NCBI GenBank assembly: GCA_943735955.1
Contig: OX030968.1
Span: 4,856,704-4,920,703 of the forward strand
From: Piscicola geometra
Lineage: Eukaryota; Annelida; Clitellata; Hirudinida; Piscicolidae
Length of the DNA: 64,000 bases
Reading direction: 5' to 3'
The position numbers and the translations under genes are program-made. The notes under the pieces are model-generated. The model did no database searches. It was not told where the DNA came from and saw nothing but the letters and a program-made list of their open reading frames with translations. Below, one piece after another: positions 51,830-63,639 of the stretch. How positions within the stretch are numbered: the first letter of the stretch is position 1; every line of letters begins with the position of its first letter.

Positions 51830-53100
51830 AGGTTGATTGAAAAGAATTTGAACACAACCTACTAATTGTTTTATGACATTTTGATTTATCTACCAGATAT
51901 TTAAGATATTTGTGACACCAAAATTAAGTATTTGAATGGAATATAAAAGTTTAAAAATCTTGGTAGAAATTCTGCTCCAATAGAAATCCTACATTAACCT
52001 TATACAAATTCAACTCTTCGGAGGAACCTGCTCCGTGGTTTCTGAGCCATCTATTCATATCTTGATTAACATGGTTGATGCAGAGGAAAGAGGGTATACT
52101 TGAGAAATTATTGTCAAATTTATTGCGTAAGCTATCTTCATTATTGAATGAAATAATACTTTTGTGTGGATGATCTTAAATTACTCCTATAAGGGTGAGA
52201 GATTAATGAATTGATATACTCCTGTGGTTCCGTTGAACCACCAATCTATCCGCGTGGAATCTTGCATCCCGTAACTTGCATCCGAGGAAATCGCAGTGAT
52301 TCTAACATAGGAGCATGTTGCTTGATAAAGACTTCCCCCATCAACATGGTATGCGTGACCTGGCCCAGGATAAGGCTGTCTGAAATGTGAGAGTTGGTAA
52401 GGAGAGAGCCTTTTTGAGGTGACTATTATATCATGGACCAAAAGATATGTCTCCCTTTCCTGGTAGCGGTAAATTTCTGTTAGATTATAAATGTCATCAT
52501 CAGTCGATCCTCTGAGTTGGATCTTTGTCCCCAATGGACACAGTCTTTGTATCCCGGCCTGTAAAACGGGTACGTCATTGTGTGAAATAATTTATAAGCT
52601 GTTAGAAGCTTTTCAACCAGTCATCTGTTTATCAAATTCAAATATATAATAGAAAATGCAAAAAACTGAATAATAATATAAAAATAGCGAAGAGGTTCCC
52701 TGTTGGCTCTTGTGGTCCCATCATTTTCCTCTACTTGTTCACTGCTCTTGCCCCAAGAGGCTGGCTGTTACTTGGAATGAGTCCAACCAGCTGTTGAGAA
52801 TACATTTTGTCCAGCTTCTATCTTTATCTGAATTTGAAAACAAAGCTCATATTCGGAAGTTAGAATCATAACATTACATTTACCAATTGCAATGCATCAT
52901 TAATGACCTGTTTGGTTCGAAGGACTCCCGGTACAGCAGGATGAATATGAGACTGACTATTGCTTTATTCTGGTGGAACATCTGGTGACAGTGTCGGATT
53001 TTTAGGTACTTTGTGTGAATCTGTAGCCCTTGTTTGACACATGCAATAGTCTCATAGGCTCCTACGTTGAAGTCCTGTGGCTGCTTCATGATCCTTCAAA
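51830..53100 (-). pseudogene. Viral-type glycoprotein, mid-region open, copy 4
   Basis: The minus frame 52534-52187 is open for 115 residues. It links GTKIQLRGSTDDD, YRYQERETYLLVHDII, SPYQLSHFRQPYPGPGHAYH and an SLYQATCSYVRITAISSDAS segment in one frame, where the 13.7-kb copy is frame-broken. An N-terminal piece (QDFNVGAYETIACVKQGL) is at 52990-53089. The C-terminal anchor is missing because the sequence switches at 52215 to the module around 12780. Cys-rich beta-type ectodomain segments and the PGPGHAYH motif suggest an endogenised envelope glycoprotein, tentatively chuvirus-like. No complete gene is present. Confidence 0.45.
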
Positions 53101-53199
53101 TTCACAACGCTGATGCTCGCTCATCTTCACAACGCCTAGCTATGCGTTGTAATAGTTGGGCTTTATGAAAGTGAACGAGCTCGGTGTTGTGAATTTCAA

Positions 53200-53321
<122 letters not shown>

Positions 53322-53447
53322 TGTGTTCGAATTCGAATCTCGAAGTCTACGATATTTAAATGTTGAAAATTTAACTTCTTCAAGTCTTTCATTATATTTA
53401 TTTTTTATTAGTTAACATTTTGGTAGCTCTTCGCATTTTTATTGCAT

Positions 53448-54290
53448 TCAATTTGTTTTTTTCCATATAGGACTCAATAAACTGCCAAGGTTTTCAAGAT
53501 AGAGCCTAACTATACCTATAAATAATAATCTAAATGTTTTTATATCAATAAATTTAAACGCTCTCGTTAATCCCAGTATTTGGTTAGCTTCACTTACTTG
53601 CTTTTGAATATGCATATATACTTTCAAATTATTATCTATTATCACACCAAGGTCTTTTTCATAAGCAGTACTTTCTAGTAATACCTCACCACCCTCGTAA
53701 TCCTTCATGTAATAACTATTGATACATTTGATTTTCGAGATATTTGTAAGAAATAAATATTTTCAGGTGAAGTCTGAGTTGCCATTGTAGACTGTCATTA
53801 TTTTATTCATATTTTCTTGTAGCTTAATCTCATCATCTCTCTCATTTATTTGTCCATACATTTTGCCATCATCTGCGTACATGAAAACATTTGAGTTTAC
53901 TCTATTTGGTGAATCGTTCATAAAACAACTGTGGACTCAAAACAACTCCTTGGGGAATACCACTTGTCAACCTCTTCCATTTTTGTTTGATACAATTTAC
54001 ATCTATGTATTTTATTATTTAGGATTTTTTTCTTCATTCACACGCTGTATAACCAATACGATATTTTGGGAATTGACCTTGTATGTGGCACCTTGTCAAA
54101 AGCTTTGAAAAATCCGTATAAGTCATGTGTATTACTCTCCCTAAAATATCTGTCAAATCAACTCATTTATTGAAACCGTCCACCAGTAATACAATATTGG
54201 GTATTGCAAATAATTCGTTTAATTCATTGTTTTTCTTGTGTGTGTGTGTGCGTCAACGAAATGAGTGTCCGAAAAAATCGTCACAGATAT
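53448..54290 (-). pseudogene. CR1/jockey-type LINE RT remnant, copy 2
   Basis: Same motifs as 14877-15720 (GIPQGVVLSPQLF, MYADDGKMYG, YEKDLGVIIDNNL), nearly identical sequence and the same frame breaks. Confidence 0.75.
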
Positions 54291-54435
54291 TTGATCGACA
54301 TCATTGAAATATAGCTACTATTAGTCAGTTCGGTATAACTCTTATTCGATATTATGCCATACGTTAATATTTGAGAGCCCCAATAACCCATTCCTGTCAC
54401 TAATGTCTTTAGGAGTTCCCTTCTGAAAGTTTAAC

Positions 54436-54599
54436 TTCTACTACTACTACTACTACTACTACTATTACTGAAACTACTACTATTACTACTACTGCTACTA
54501 CTACTATTACTACTACTACTACTACTAGTACTCTTATTACTACTACTACTACTGCTAATACTACTACTACTAATACTACAACTACTACTACTACTACTA
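54436..54599. repeat. (CTA)n trinucleotide repeat, copy 2
   Basis: Paralog of 15872-16010, about 25 bp longer. Confidence 0.95.
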
Positions 54600-54839
54600 A
54601 TGCTTTTGATGACATATAGATTTTAATTTCATTTATCTTCTTTCTTTTTTTTAATGCCCTCATGAATTATGTGTATAGATTTTAACAAATGAGTTTGTCT
54701 CTTGATTTAATAAAGAGAATGAAAGTTGTTGAGTTTTCAAAACCGGTTCATGTCATTTACTTTCATTTAGTTTGGAATTAGTCGTTTTTAATCTGTACTT
54801 TAACCTTTTACTAATTTGTAACGAAATTAAAATATAAGA

Positions 54840-55838
54840 TTAAATTAAAAGACACTGCTTGAATAGAATAAGCGTTGAACTCTTGCTTCCAGGGACAGTG
54901 GTTTTGACAGGGGGTTCGACAGTACCTGTACGCGCATAATCTTCTGTGTTACACAGGTCAGCTGAGGTGAGGACAATGGGCGTTGGTTAGAAAGAATAGG
55001 AAATTGAATGAACTGAAAGTTGAAATAGAAAAGAATGGAGAAGTAAAAAGAATATTTGAACTAACTTGAAAGAAACATCAGCAAATACTAAAACTACAAT
55101 AATAAAAGTCAAGAAAATCTCAAAAACAACAATCCCTACAGAAACAACAACTGCCACAACTGCTTACTCTGGCAGACTCACCTTGAACCTCCAAAGCCTT
55201 GTAGGGGTCACACGCGTTTTTATCTTTAAGATGACAGCCATTTAGAAATATATTATGTTATGGTGGTTGCGAATCGGTGGTGTAGAGGACCCTTAGTGGT
55301 AAGAAATAAGTTTGGAAAAAAATCTTGGTTGAGTATGTGATTATAATTTTTATAAAGATGAAGATGATGATCTTGAAGTAAATTTAGATGATGAGGATGA
55401 TGATGATGATAGGGGCGACGGTGATGGTGATGTCGTTGATTAGAAAAATAATTTGTTTCTTAATCGCCTTTTTAATATATTAACCAAAAGAAAAACAAGG
55501 ACTCATATCAAAAATCAATTATTATTGTAGATGATTGCAATTTAAATAGGATTTTGAGATTTATTGGATAAAATGTGTGGAAAGCACTTTCTCCAAAATC
55601 TCACAATCATTTTTGAGAAAAAAACTACACTCACAAACAGCTATGAAGAACAAATCACAAAAACTAATTAGACCACAAACTCAAGCCCCTTACCACCAGT
55701 TTGAAAACGCGAGATAGAGCTCTTGGATCGTGGGCGCTTCATTGCAGCTTGAACGTATGTAGCACTTCAAGACGTCTGCCACACAGAACATCGTTAGCAA
55801 CACCAAGCCTGTGCCTAAATGATTTCTTGATGAATAAC
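54840..55838 (-). pseudogene. Ly6/uPAR-type gene B2, pseudogene
   Basis: Exon 1 (about 55690-55838) follows a tttttag acceptor, lacks ATG, and encodes LGTGLVLLTMFCVADVLKCY, then only the first two mature-part cysteines. The same 26-nt loss as in B1 changes the frame. Exon 2 (about 55170-55260) has no acceptor AG and an additional TGA (CGTGTGACCC) not found in B1. Exon 3 (54840-54961) starts DLCNTEDY but ends at TAA without a GPI tail. The lesions shared with B1 show it died before the duplication. Confidence 0.8.
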
Positions 55839-56153
55839 CTAAAAATATTTAATACGGTTTGTGAAGCACATACAATTAGTTTATTCACTCAAAAATTTTC
55901 TATTTTTCAGTAGTGTTAGTATAATGAACCAAAATTGTTAAATATATATAAAAAGAAAATTATTTATTTGCAACGTGAAAATAATGTGACACAACGTTTT
56001 TTATTCGAAATTATTTCTAAACTCGGTTCGGAGTTCTTGTGAATGTTTATTGAGGTGGATGTGAGCGCACTAGAGTCTTAAAATCTCATGAATGTTCAAA
56101 GTTAACAAATAAATATAGATTTGAGGCACTCTCCACCATTCATGCACCCCTCA

Positions 56154-58192
56154 TCAACCCATGAGAAATGCAGCCATGACTGCAGAGACCACAAGAGCGA
56201 CAGAAGCGGTGGTTGAGACACTGCTTGACTGAATAGGCGTTGAACTCTTGCTTCCAGGGGCAGTGGTTTTGACAGGGAGTTTGGCAGCGCCTTTACGCAC
56301 ATAATCTTCTGTGTTACACAGGTCAGCTGAGGTGAGGACAAAGGGCGTTGGTTAGAAAGAATAGGAAATTGAGTGGTGAACTGAAAGTTGAAACAGAAAA
56401 GAATGGAGAAGTAAAATGAATATTTGAACTAACGTGAAAGAAACATCAACAAATACTAAAACCACAATAATAAAAGTCAAGAAACTTTTAAAAACAACAA
56501 TTCCTACAAAAAAAACAACTGCAACAGCGGCTTACTCTGGCAGAAGCACTTTGTGCCTCTGTTGATGGGTTCACACACGTTTTTATCGTCAGAATGACAG
56601 CCACTCACACAAATATTCTTTCCTGTGGTGGTCACGATGTCGTGGTGTATTGGTGGCAAGAGAAGTTGAATAAAAAAGATTCACAAATGAGGTTTGTGAA
56701 GAATAATTGCTATAAAGACGAGATTGAGGATGATGAAGAAAACTAAGATGATTACGATTATGATTATTATGACGATAATGATGGTGATGATGGTGGTGGT
56801 GTCGACTATGATTAGAAAAACAAGCTAATATTTCATCGAATGGGTTAACCCATTTATGACCACTACATGAAATAAAGTTGTCAACATGAATTTTACATTT
56901 AGACTTGCATTATATGGTTATAATAATAACTCAAGCAAAATTAAAAACAATTGCTTGATAAGTTTTAGTGAGGCAAAATGTTGCAAAAACGCACCGTGAG
57001 CGAGAAAGGTGATCTAATTCTATGCAGTAAGAAATCATAAATTCACTTGTTCAAACTACATTTATTAAAACAGAAATAAATTGCAATCACAAATACTTTG
57101 ACAACATTTGTAATTTAAAAATTTTTATTATAATAATTTTTATTATTAAAAATCAATTAGCAAAAAGCAAAATATTTAACGTGAATTACAACAGAACACT
57201 CATAAATTTTAGTGCCGTTGCAAAGACGACATCAACGACGACTGTTATCTCAATTTTAATTTCTTTATCAATCTATAAAAGATAAAAAAATTATATTTTC
57301 TTCAATAAAAGCTTTAAGTGTGAAGTATTAGGTTTAGAATTTTTTCTATAAAAAAACATTCATCATAAAATTTAAGTTTGAATATTAATTTTATCAATTT
57401 CATAAGAAATAGAAAAAAAAATTATTTTATTTTTGTGATAATAAATATTATAATATATATGATATGATATCCTATTTCGCCATGGCTGCGAAAACGCAAC
57501 ATTGATTTTTAAATGCATTGAAAAGTTATTTTAAATTAAAGAATTTGAAATGTAAGTAATGTCTATCTTTTCATCTTAAAATAAAAACTAAACTAGAATA
57601 AAAATATTTTAGTTGAACAATTAACTACGCGACAAAAATTGTTTTGAGAGATGCTAAATGTAAACAGGAAATAAAAGACTATAAATAAAAAATGTAAAAA
57701 AAGAAATTTAATTCACTAAATTAAAGATGTGAACTTATTTTGTATTAAAAATATTCGAATAAAATTCAGTATTAAAACTACAAAAAAAAACAGAAAATAA
57801 TATTGCGAAAACGCAGAAGCAGCGGTAAATGGTAAAAAGAAACGAGGACTCATATAAATTGGAGATGAATTTGAGTTTAAATAGGATTTTAGGTTTATTG
57901 AGTATACGATTGAAAAAAAATTTAATCTTACAAACATCTTTGAGAAACAAATTAAACTCACAAACAGCTATGAAGAACAAGTCCTAAAATCTGATTAAAC
58001 CATACACTCAAACCACTAACCGCCAGATTTCAAATGCGCGATGAAGCAAGACTTAGTTTCATTTCCGATGCACTCTTCGACGGTGGGCTTATCTATACAA
58101 GATCCTCCTAAAAAACACTTCAAGGCGTCTGCCGCACAGAACATCGCTAGCAACACCAAGCCTGTGCTCATGAGAGTTCTTGATGAGTTCAT
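56154..58192 (-). CDS. Ly6/uPAR-domain GPI-anchored protein A2 (three exons, intact)
   Basis: Exon 1 is 58021-58192, exon 2 is 56536-56622 and exon 3 is 56154-56326; together they make 432 nt (143 residues). The signal peptide MNSSRTLMSTGLVLLAMFCA is identical to A1. The mature part then differs strongly: LKCFLGGSCIDKP and EECIGNETKSC in exon 1, and KNICVSGCHSDDKNVCEP with a shorter loop before KCFCQ in exon 2. Exon 3 keeps DLCNTEDYVR and a hydrophobic GPI-type tail (SVALVVSAVMAAFLMG). All junctions are phase 1, with GT-AG ends (donors GTTAGT, GTAAGC; acceptors caccacag, cacctcag). The cysteine spacing fits one LU three-finger domain on the outer cell surface; the ligand is unknown. Intron 1 lacks the LTR element seen in A1. 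Confidence 0.85.
56623..58020 (-). other. Intron 1 of LU gene A2
   Basis: AT-rich intron with a GAT-rich patch at 56720-56800. It holds the uninterrupted target sequence (57955-57980) for the LTR element of A1. No other gene is seen. Confidence 0.7.
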
Positions 58193-58740
58193 CTGTGGAT
58201 GGAAGTTGTGGAGTTGTGATCAGTAGAGTGCTATTGGGAGTGAGTGGAAGGGAGATTGAGGGTTGATTGAACAATTTGAAAAGAGGTAACGAAAAATGTT
58301 TTAAAAGTTTTAAGTTAAGAAAATGTATTGAAACTAATTTAAATTTAATGCTGGTTTAATCCTACCTTAACAAATAATTATAAAGTGAAATATTATAAAC
58401 AAATAAGTGAACGTCTCTTTGACGTAAAAACAAAGAATACACACTTTTAGTTTTAATTTTTATTGAGGAACGGAAATTGAAAAATCTCATTAATAATTTT
58501 CTTGAAAGGGTCAGTCTTTGTGAAGTATATATATTTTCCTATTTTTTGTTTATTTGAAAATCTAACATTTATATTTATATTTTATTATCTGTTTAGTTTG
58601 GTAAAAAAAAAACATTTCTATTTCATTTTAAATAAAATGACTTATTACAAATACGCACACATATTCTTCGCGTCACACGCACACAAAGGCCCACAAATCT
58701 GAACAAAGGCTGGTCAATCAAACTACTCTCAAACATTGAG
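58193..58740. other. Upstream region of LU gene A2; no gene seen
   Basis: The minus strand has the ccatccacag acceptor-like sequence at the start codon, as in A1. Copies 1 and 2 diverge beyond about 58515. Confidence 0.5.
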
Positions 58741-58795
58741 CACTCTTGAATTTGATGAAAGAGCGCTATAGAAATTTATTTGATGGATTGATTAA
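58740..58795 (+). mobile_element. CR1/L2-type LINE 3' end
   Basis: The plus strand reads gaaagagcgctatagaaatttatttgatggattgatt (in pieces: gagcgctatagaaattta, then tggattgatt). This matches the 3' terminus of the LINE at 22727-23840 in the opposite orientation. Only the last few dozen bases remain. Confidence 0.55.
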
Positions 58796-60150
58796 TTTTA
58801 TGAACGGGGTAAGGTTCGTTCCTCCGTCGAGTCAACGAGGACCAATTCAAGTCATTCGGAATGTGTTGTGACTGCCTCTCTGTGTGTGCGAGATGGCTGA
58901 TGATGCCGATCCTGGCACGGAAGGTTCGGGAACATAAGGGACAAAGGATGAGTGGGATGTCTCCGGTAGGGTTGACAGCGTGGGATTTTTGGACTTGCCT
59001 CTTCTTTTCTGCGGCGGTGATCCTGTTTGCCTCGCAGGCCACGGTACCTTAGTGAATTGAAGAGCGCCAGGTGGAACAATTTGTTGCAGCTTGTTCCTAG
59101 GTATTTACGTTGATGACAAACACTTTTAGTGAGGTTTTTAGAATGTCTTTGAAGCATTTATTTCGCCCACCCTGAGACCGCTGGCTATGCAGAAGTTCAC
59201 CATTAAGGGCATTTGGATAATGTGCCCTGCCCAGCAAAGCTGAGATTGCATTAGGAGGGTGAAAAGGCTGGGAAGACCTGCTATGGACAGTACCACCAAG
59301 TATGGGATTTTGTCTTGCTATTTATGCCGAAGATTTTCCTGAGGCTTGTTGTGTGAAAGCGGTTCAACTTCCTATCATGGCGTTGATACACAGTCCACGT
59401 TTCACATACTGTGGGAAGCACGACAGTTCTGTATATTTTCAGCTTTGTCTTGGTGGTGATGCCTCTTGTTCCAGACGTTCGGGTACAACCTGCCAAAGGT
59501 GGAACTGGCTCTAGCAATCCTGACATTCACCTCGTCATCGATAGTGACACTCTGGGATAGTGTACTGCCTAGGTAGGTGAAGCAGTCCACTCTGTTGAGC
59601 CTTTGTCCATTGACCATGGTGTTGAGCTCAACGTAGGGCCATCCAGATGCTGGCTGATGGAGGATTTAACTCTTTTTTGTGCTGACTAACGTTTCTGCAG
59701 GCGCTAGAGAACAGGTTAACGCAGCGTTGCATGACGGCTCCTGAGACAGCATTGAGAATACAGTCATCAGCAAACAGCAAGTCTTTGAGGGTGTCTGTCG
59801 TCACTTTGGTTTTTGCCTGGAGCCTCCGAAAGTTGAACAGTTTGACATCTGTGCGGTACTTCAGATTGACACCAACCACCTCATCTCTGAAGGCATCGGT
59901 CAGCATGGCTGAAAACATAAGGCTAAACAGACATGGTGCCAGGACGCAGCCTTGCTTGACCCCGTTGATAACTGGAAAAGGATCAGATGATTCTCCACTG
60001 TCCTGGACTCTGGCCTGCTTTCCATCCTGGAATTTTTGCACCAAAACGATGAATTTCCTTGGGCAACCGTACTTGGCCATGATCTTCCACAGACCCTCTC
60101 TACAGACGGTGTCGAAAACCATAGTGAGGTCCACATTTGTAAAAAATTAG
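58796..60150 (-). pseudogene. LINE RT and zinc-finger tail, 3' complete copy
   Basis: Minus-strand pieces in order: DLTMVFDTVCREGLWKIMAK (60134), FPVINGVKQGCVLAPCLFS, DLLFADDCIL, FTYLGSTLSQSVTIDDEVN (59402-59617), TTKTKLKIYRTVVLPTV with CETWT (about 59440), WAGH (about 59200), and the C-terminal CPLCSRTFRARIGIISHLAH finger (58776-58990). This is the same LINE family as 5511-6840 and supplies its missing 3' half. Frame changes near 59628, 59500 and 59290 make it inactive. It is 5'-truncated at 60150, inside RT. Confidence 0.85.
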
Positions 60151-60188
60151 TAAGAGTTTTGCTCCTGACACGTATAGACTATACATAG

Positions 60189-60209
60189 CAATGCTACGTC
60201 GTAGCATTG
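60189..60209. repeat. Perfect short palindrome with 3-base loop
   Basis: caatgctac-gtc-gtagcattg directly follows tatagactatacatag. It lies 40 bp beyond the LINE truncation point. Confidence 0.8.
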
Positions 60210-60840
60210 GTTTTATTTTTCATTCTAACATGTCTTTAGCTCCTCAAATTCTATCTGTTTTTAAATCTTGTTATTTCCACAATCGTTTCAGCAAAAATCT
60301 GGAATTGAAGACATTTATGAAAATGAACAGCATATATTATGAATAATATATTTATATATCTTTTAAATAATTTGACTTTTAAAAATTAATTTGGACTATA
60401 TTAAAAATAAAAGTTCATTTTTTTCATCTTGTTTAACTGTAAATGTAACTAAAAAAAGTAACTGAAATAGTAACTGAAAAATTCAAATTTGCATAACTGT
60501 AACTTGAACTGGAAAATCACTGGGTTGGCCACTTCATCGGTTGTCGATAAACTGCACGCGAAAGAAAGCGTGCTGCATGTGTTAAATGCACATTTTCTTT
60601 TGCACATGATCTGCGTTTTATTCATTTTGTTTTTACCTTTCAAAAATTGATATTTTATTTTATTGATATTTTTAAAATTTCAAATTCCTAATGTTTGAAG
60701 CAAAACCTAAATATTAAAAATTTAGTTTATGTACTTTTATTGTCTTTCACTTTTACTATTTTCGTCTCATTTTCGTTATAGAATGTTTAACATTGCCGCT
60801 ATTAATGATTTATTTGAGAATCTTCCAGCTTGTTCTATTC
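60210..60840. other. No gene seen; AT-rich spacer unique to copy 2
   Basis: No recognisable coding or repeat content. The corresponding place in copy 1 is occupied by the CR1/L2 LINE. Confidence 0.5.
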
Positions 60841-60944
60841 CTTTACAATGTAAAGTTTACATCTTCCAAAAGATGGAACAACTTATCTATATGTTTGGCT
60901 AGAACATTCGAGAAAAAGTGATTTGTCAAAGCGAACTCGCGTAA

Positions 60945-61082
60945 TTTTGTTTTTAACTTCTGTTTACGGGGCTTACATTTCTTTAGTATGTGATTTAAAC
61001 TCTTACTTGAATAACTCCCACCTCTCAAACACCACCCAAATAGACGAAAGAATCCACCGTCAGTGTCTTTTCCTGATTCCAA
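60945..61082 (-). other. Coding-like stretch shared with 23841-23965
   Basis: The minus frame begins ESGKDTDGGFFRLFGWCLRG and continues SYSSKSLNHILKKCKPRKQK. Conservation of the frame between copies suggests an exon or transposon ORF fragment; function not recognised. Confidence 0.3.
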
Positions 61083-61136
61083 TCTGCTTTGATTAATATA
61101 AATTGACTGAAATAAATTGCTATATTTAAATAGTAG

Positions 61137-61372
61137 TCTTAAATCGGTTAAATAAATTGTTATGTTTTAAAATCTTTTAAATAAATTGTTATGTTTTAAA
61201 ATCAGTAAAATAAATTGTTATGTTTTAAAATCAGTAAAATAAACTGTTATGTTTTAAAATCAGTTAAATAAATTGTTATGTTTTAAAATCAGTTGAATAA
61301 ATTGTTATGTTTTAAAATCAGTTAAATAAATTGTTATGTTTTAAAATCATTTAAATAAAATGTTATGTTTTA
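61137..61372. repeat. About 30-bp tandem repeat, 8 units
   Basis: Paralog of the four-unit array at 24027-24140. Units vary at the link (aaatcag/aaatctt/aaatcat). Confidence 0.93.
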
Positions 61373-61524
61373 ACTTTTTTTCCCCATTTTTCAAAATTTG
61401 TATACATTTTTTTTTAATTTTAGAATAAAAAAAACAATTTTAAAGGTTTCTGCAAATAATTGAATAAATTTTAAAAATTTACTTTTTTTCAAATCTTTCT
61501 GCTTTTTACCCCATCAATCCGCAG

Positions 61525-61850
61525 AATATAACGCGCAAAATCAAATGTGCATTTACCACATGCAGCGCGCTCTCTTTCGTGTACAGTTTATCTACAACCC
61601 ACGTCGTCAGGCACGATTCACTGTCCAAGAAGGTGTTACAGGGCACGCTACAAGGAAGTCGTCGTCGAAGCCGTCAGAAAAAGAGCTGGATGGACAATGT
61701 GAAAGAGTGGACGTCTCTTTCCTTTAGCAGTCTCTCAACGCTGCTAACAACAGAACTGAATGGCGGAGGAGAGCTGCGTCCTCTTCTTTGATTCCCCCAA
61801 CGACCAATTCGGTCACGAGCATTATGGCGATGCTATGCCAGGATAACCTA
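61525..61850 (+). pseudogene. LINE C-terminal tail, copy 2
   Basis: The plus frame 61579-61791 reads LSKKVLQGTLQGSRRRSRQK and SWMDNVKEWTSLSF, as at 24343-24555. Confidence 0.8.
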
Positions 61851-62437
61851 TCAGAAAGAGATACTAAATGCTCAATATACGCTGTATTCATGTGTTACAG
61901 GCAACGTGTTGAATTGTTTAGAAAAATTCGTTTGTGAATTTTCAGTTTTCAAAGTGTTTTAACAAACTTTTCATGCTTGAGAATAATTTATTAGAGAAAT
62001 CAAAAAGGAGTATTAGAGAAATTGATTTGTAAACTCAAATGAATTGTTTCTGACTCGGACGGCCATTGAACAGCTGTTAGTCTCGGCAATGTAGCTCATA
62101 TTGGGTGGCAGTTGGATTTGGATGTCTTTCTTTCACTTTTGTATGAACAATACACTTGTTGTAGATCTGCGACGGGTCCCAGTCAATTGCAATGCAAGTT
62201 CCACAGCCCAATTCTTTGCAGCGTTTCATTCAAGCGCCATCAGTTGTTATATTAGGATCACTGGTACCACCTTCTGAAGGCTCTAATTCGAACACGACAA
62301 AATCTGGAAGAATGGTTTTGAAACACAGGATGTAGAACGTAGTCAGTATAGCAAACGAATTTTGAATTTGTGTTTTTTGATTTCATGAATTCATCATGCA
62401 TTGAAAAGTAAATTGTAAAAACTATGGCGATAAGGAG

Positions 62438-62510
62438 CGGGATGGCTTAGTTGGTAGACGTCGGACTTGCAACTTAAAGGTTGCCAGTTCGAATCCTTGG
62501 AAGCAACCGT
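62438..62510 (+). promoter_or_regulatory. Internal RNA polymerase III promoter of the SINE
   Basis: The A box tggcttagttgg (about 62443-62454) and B box agttcgaatcc (about 62486-62496) match the consensus forms. The anticodon arm is degenerate (cttgcaac without a matching stem), so this is not a functional tRNA. Confidence 0.7.
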
Positions 62511-62689
62511 GAACTATCATATACCTAGTGTATATGATGCGGTGTTTGCGACGTATGCATTGAAAGATGTGTACGTCGTGTGGAGTGGCGCTTCGGCGCA
62601 TAAAAACCATGGTTCTCAGAACCATTGTAACATGGCATGCGTCTGTCAGGCTGTGAATAGTATAGACCAAAAAAAAAAAAAAAAAAAAA
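62438..62689 (+). mobile_element. tRNA-derived SINE with poly(A) tail
   Basis: The head resembles a tRNA, with an A box (tggcttagttgg) and a B box (agttcgaatcc) correctly spaced by about 35 bp, followed by an unrelated body with a gcgcttcggcgc hairpin and a 21-A tail (62669-62689). The paralogous place at 25199-25212 lacks it. No clean target duplication is visible: relative to copy 1, tggct between ggag and tacac is absent. Confidence 0.88.
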
Positions 62690-63089
62690 TACACATTGAT
62701 TTAGCTTCTTTTGCTCCACTTTTTTCAAACTGCACCAAGGCCAAGAGAAGAGCAAATGCGAGAAAACACTTCATTGCAACGTTTGAATTACTTTAGAAAA
62801 CCCGCAAATCTCAATCTTCTTAGTTAAAATCGACTTTCTTATATGCTATTTCATCCTATTTTACATAAAATCATTAGCGTTTCATTGAATCAGTAGAAGT
62901 TGATTCTTTAGTTTAACGCATTTATTGATGAAATATGTATATAAAAAAATTTTTAATATTCTTATTCTGTTTAAATAGTGAACTTTTCAGATGAATGTCC
63001 ATTGTTCCCGATGAATTCAACTTAAGAACGTGTTAGTTTATCTAGGATTGATCCTTTAGAACGGTTTGCATTTAAATGAGACTTCAAAA

Positions 63090-63625
63090 ATCATTCGAAC
63101 TCGTAGTCCACAATAGTCATAAATACATCACACCATCAGTTATAAATCCATCCATTCAACGCACTAACAAACTCACTATCTTAGATCATGGGCGGTGATC
63201 CTGGGGGGGTCCTGGGGTCAGATCGCGCCCCTGTCTTAGTATCACATTCACCGACACTCTCAACATTTCACCACACATAAATCATATTATCAAAAAATGC
63301 TTTCAAACTTTTCATGCCATCAAAACAATCCGTTCCCATGGACTCTTTGGTGCCAAACTCTTTGACATCACTGAGTCCCTCATCATCTTGCACCTTAAGT
63401 ATGCAGCTCCTTCTTGGTCTGGTTTTGCTAATCAGCAACAAATCAAGCAACTTCAGTTCTTTATTAATAAACTAATTAGACTTGAATAGCTCCCCTCTCA
63501 CTACCCATCTATCACTTCTATTTCTAGCACTTTAGACACTAAACTATTTTTAAAATATCCACTAACTCTGACTACGTTCTTTACCAAATTCTACCTTCTC
63601 TTAAAAAATTTACACATAACTTCAT
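63090..63625 (+). pseudogene. LINE remnant, copy 2
   Basis: Matches 25594-26090 with an extra segment at 63390-63435 absent from copy 1, including the same G-rich insert (cctgggggggtcctgggg) at 63198. The thumb-like segment is decayed. Confidence 0.55.
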
Positions 63626-63639
63626 TTTCAAGTTATTTT

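Larger units (their letters stand above)
62077..62774 (-). pseudogene. Small secreted cysteine-rich protein C2, SINE at splice donor
   Basis: Exon 1 (62693-62774) encodes the same signal peptide as C1 (MKCFLAFALLLALVQFEKSG; one silent change noticed). The conserved second frame (62077-62229, 50 residues, six cysteines) is intact with conservative changes relative to C1. Directly after exon 1 a SINE has been inserted, so the donor has changed from GTAAGC to GTATTT, and the 5' part of the intron is now the SINE poly(T) (gene sense). Splicing is therefore likely impaired, though the GT itself remains. As in C1, the acceptor for the second frame is uncertain. Confidence 0.5.

Noticed and set aside
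62438..62510. A functional tRNA gene
   Set aside because: The A and B boxes fit, but the anticodon stem does not pair and the sequence continues into a body and poly(A) tail. It is a SINE.
62422..62796. ORFs spanning the SINE
   Set aside because: They read through the SINE and its poly(A) tract (poly Phe or poly Lys) and do not exist in the paralogous empty site.
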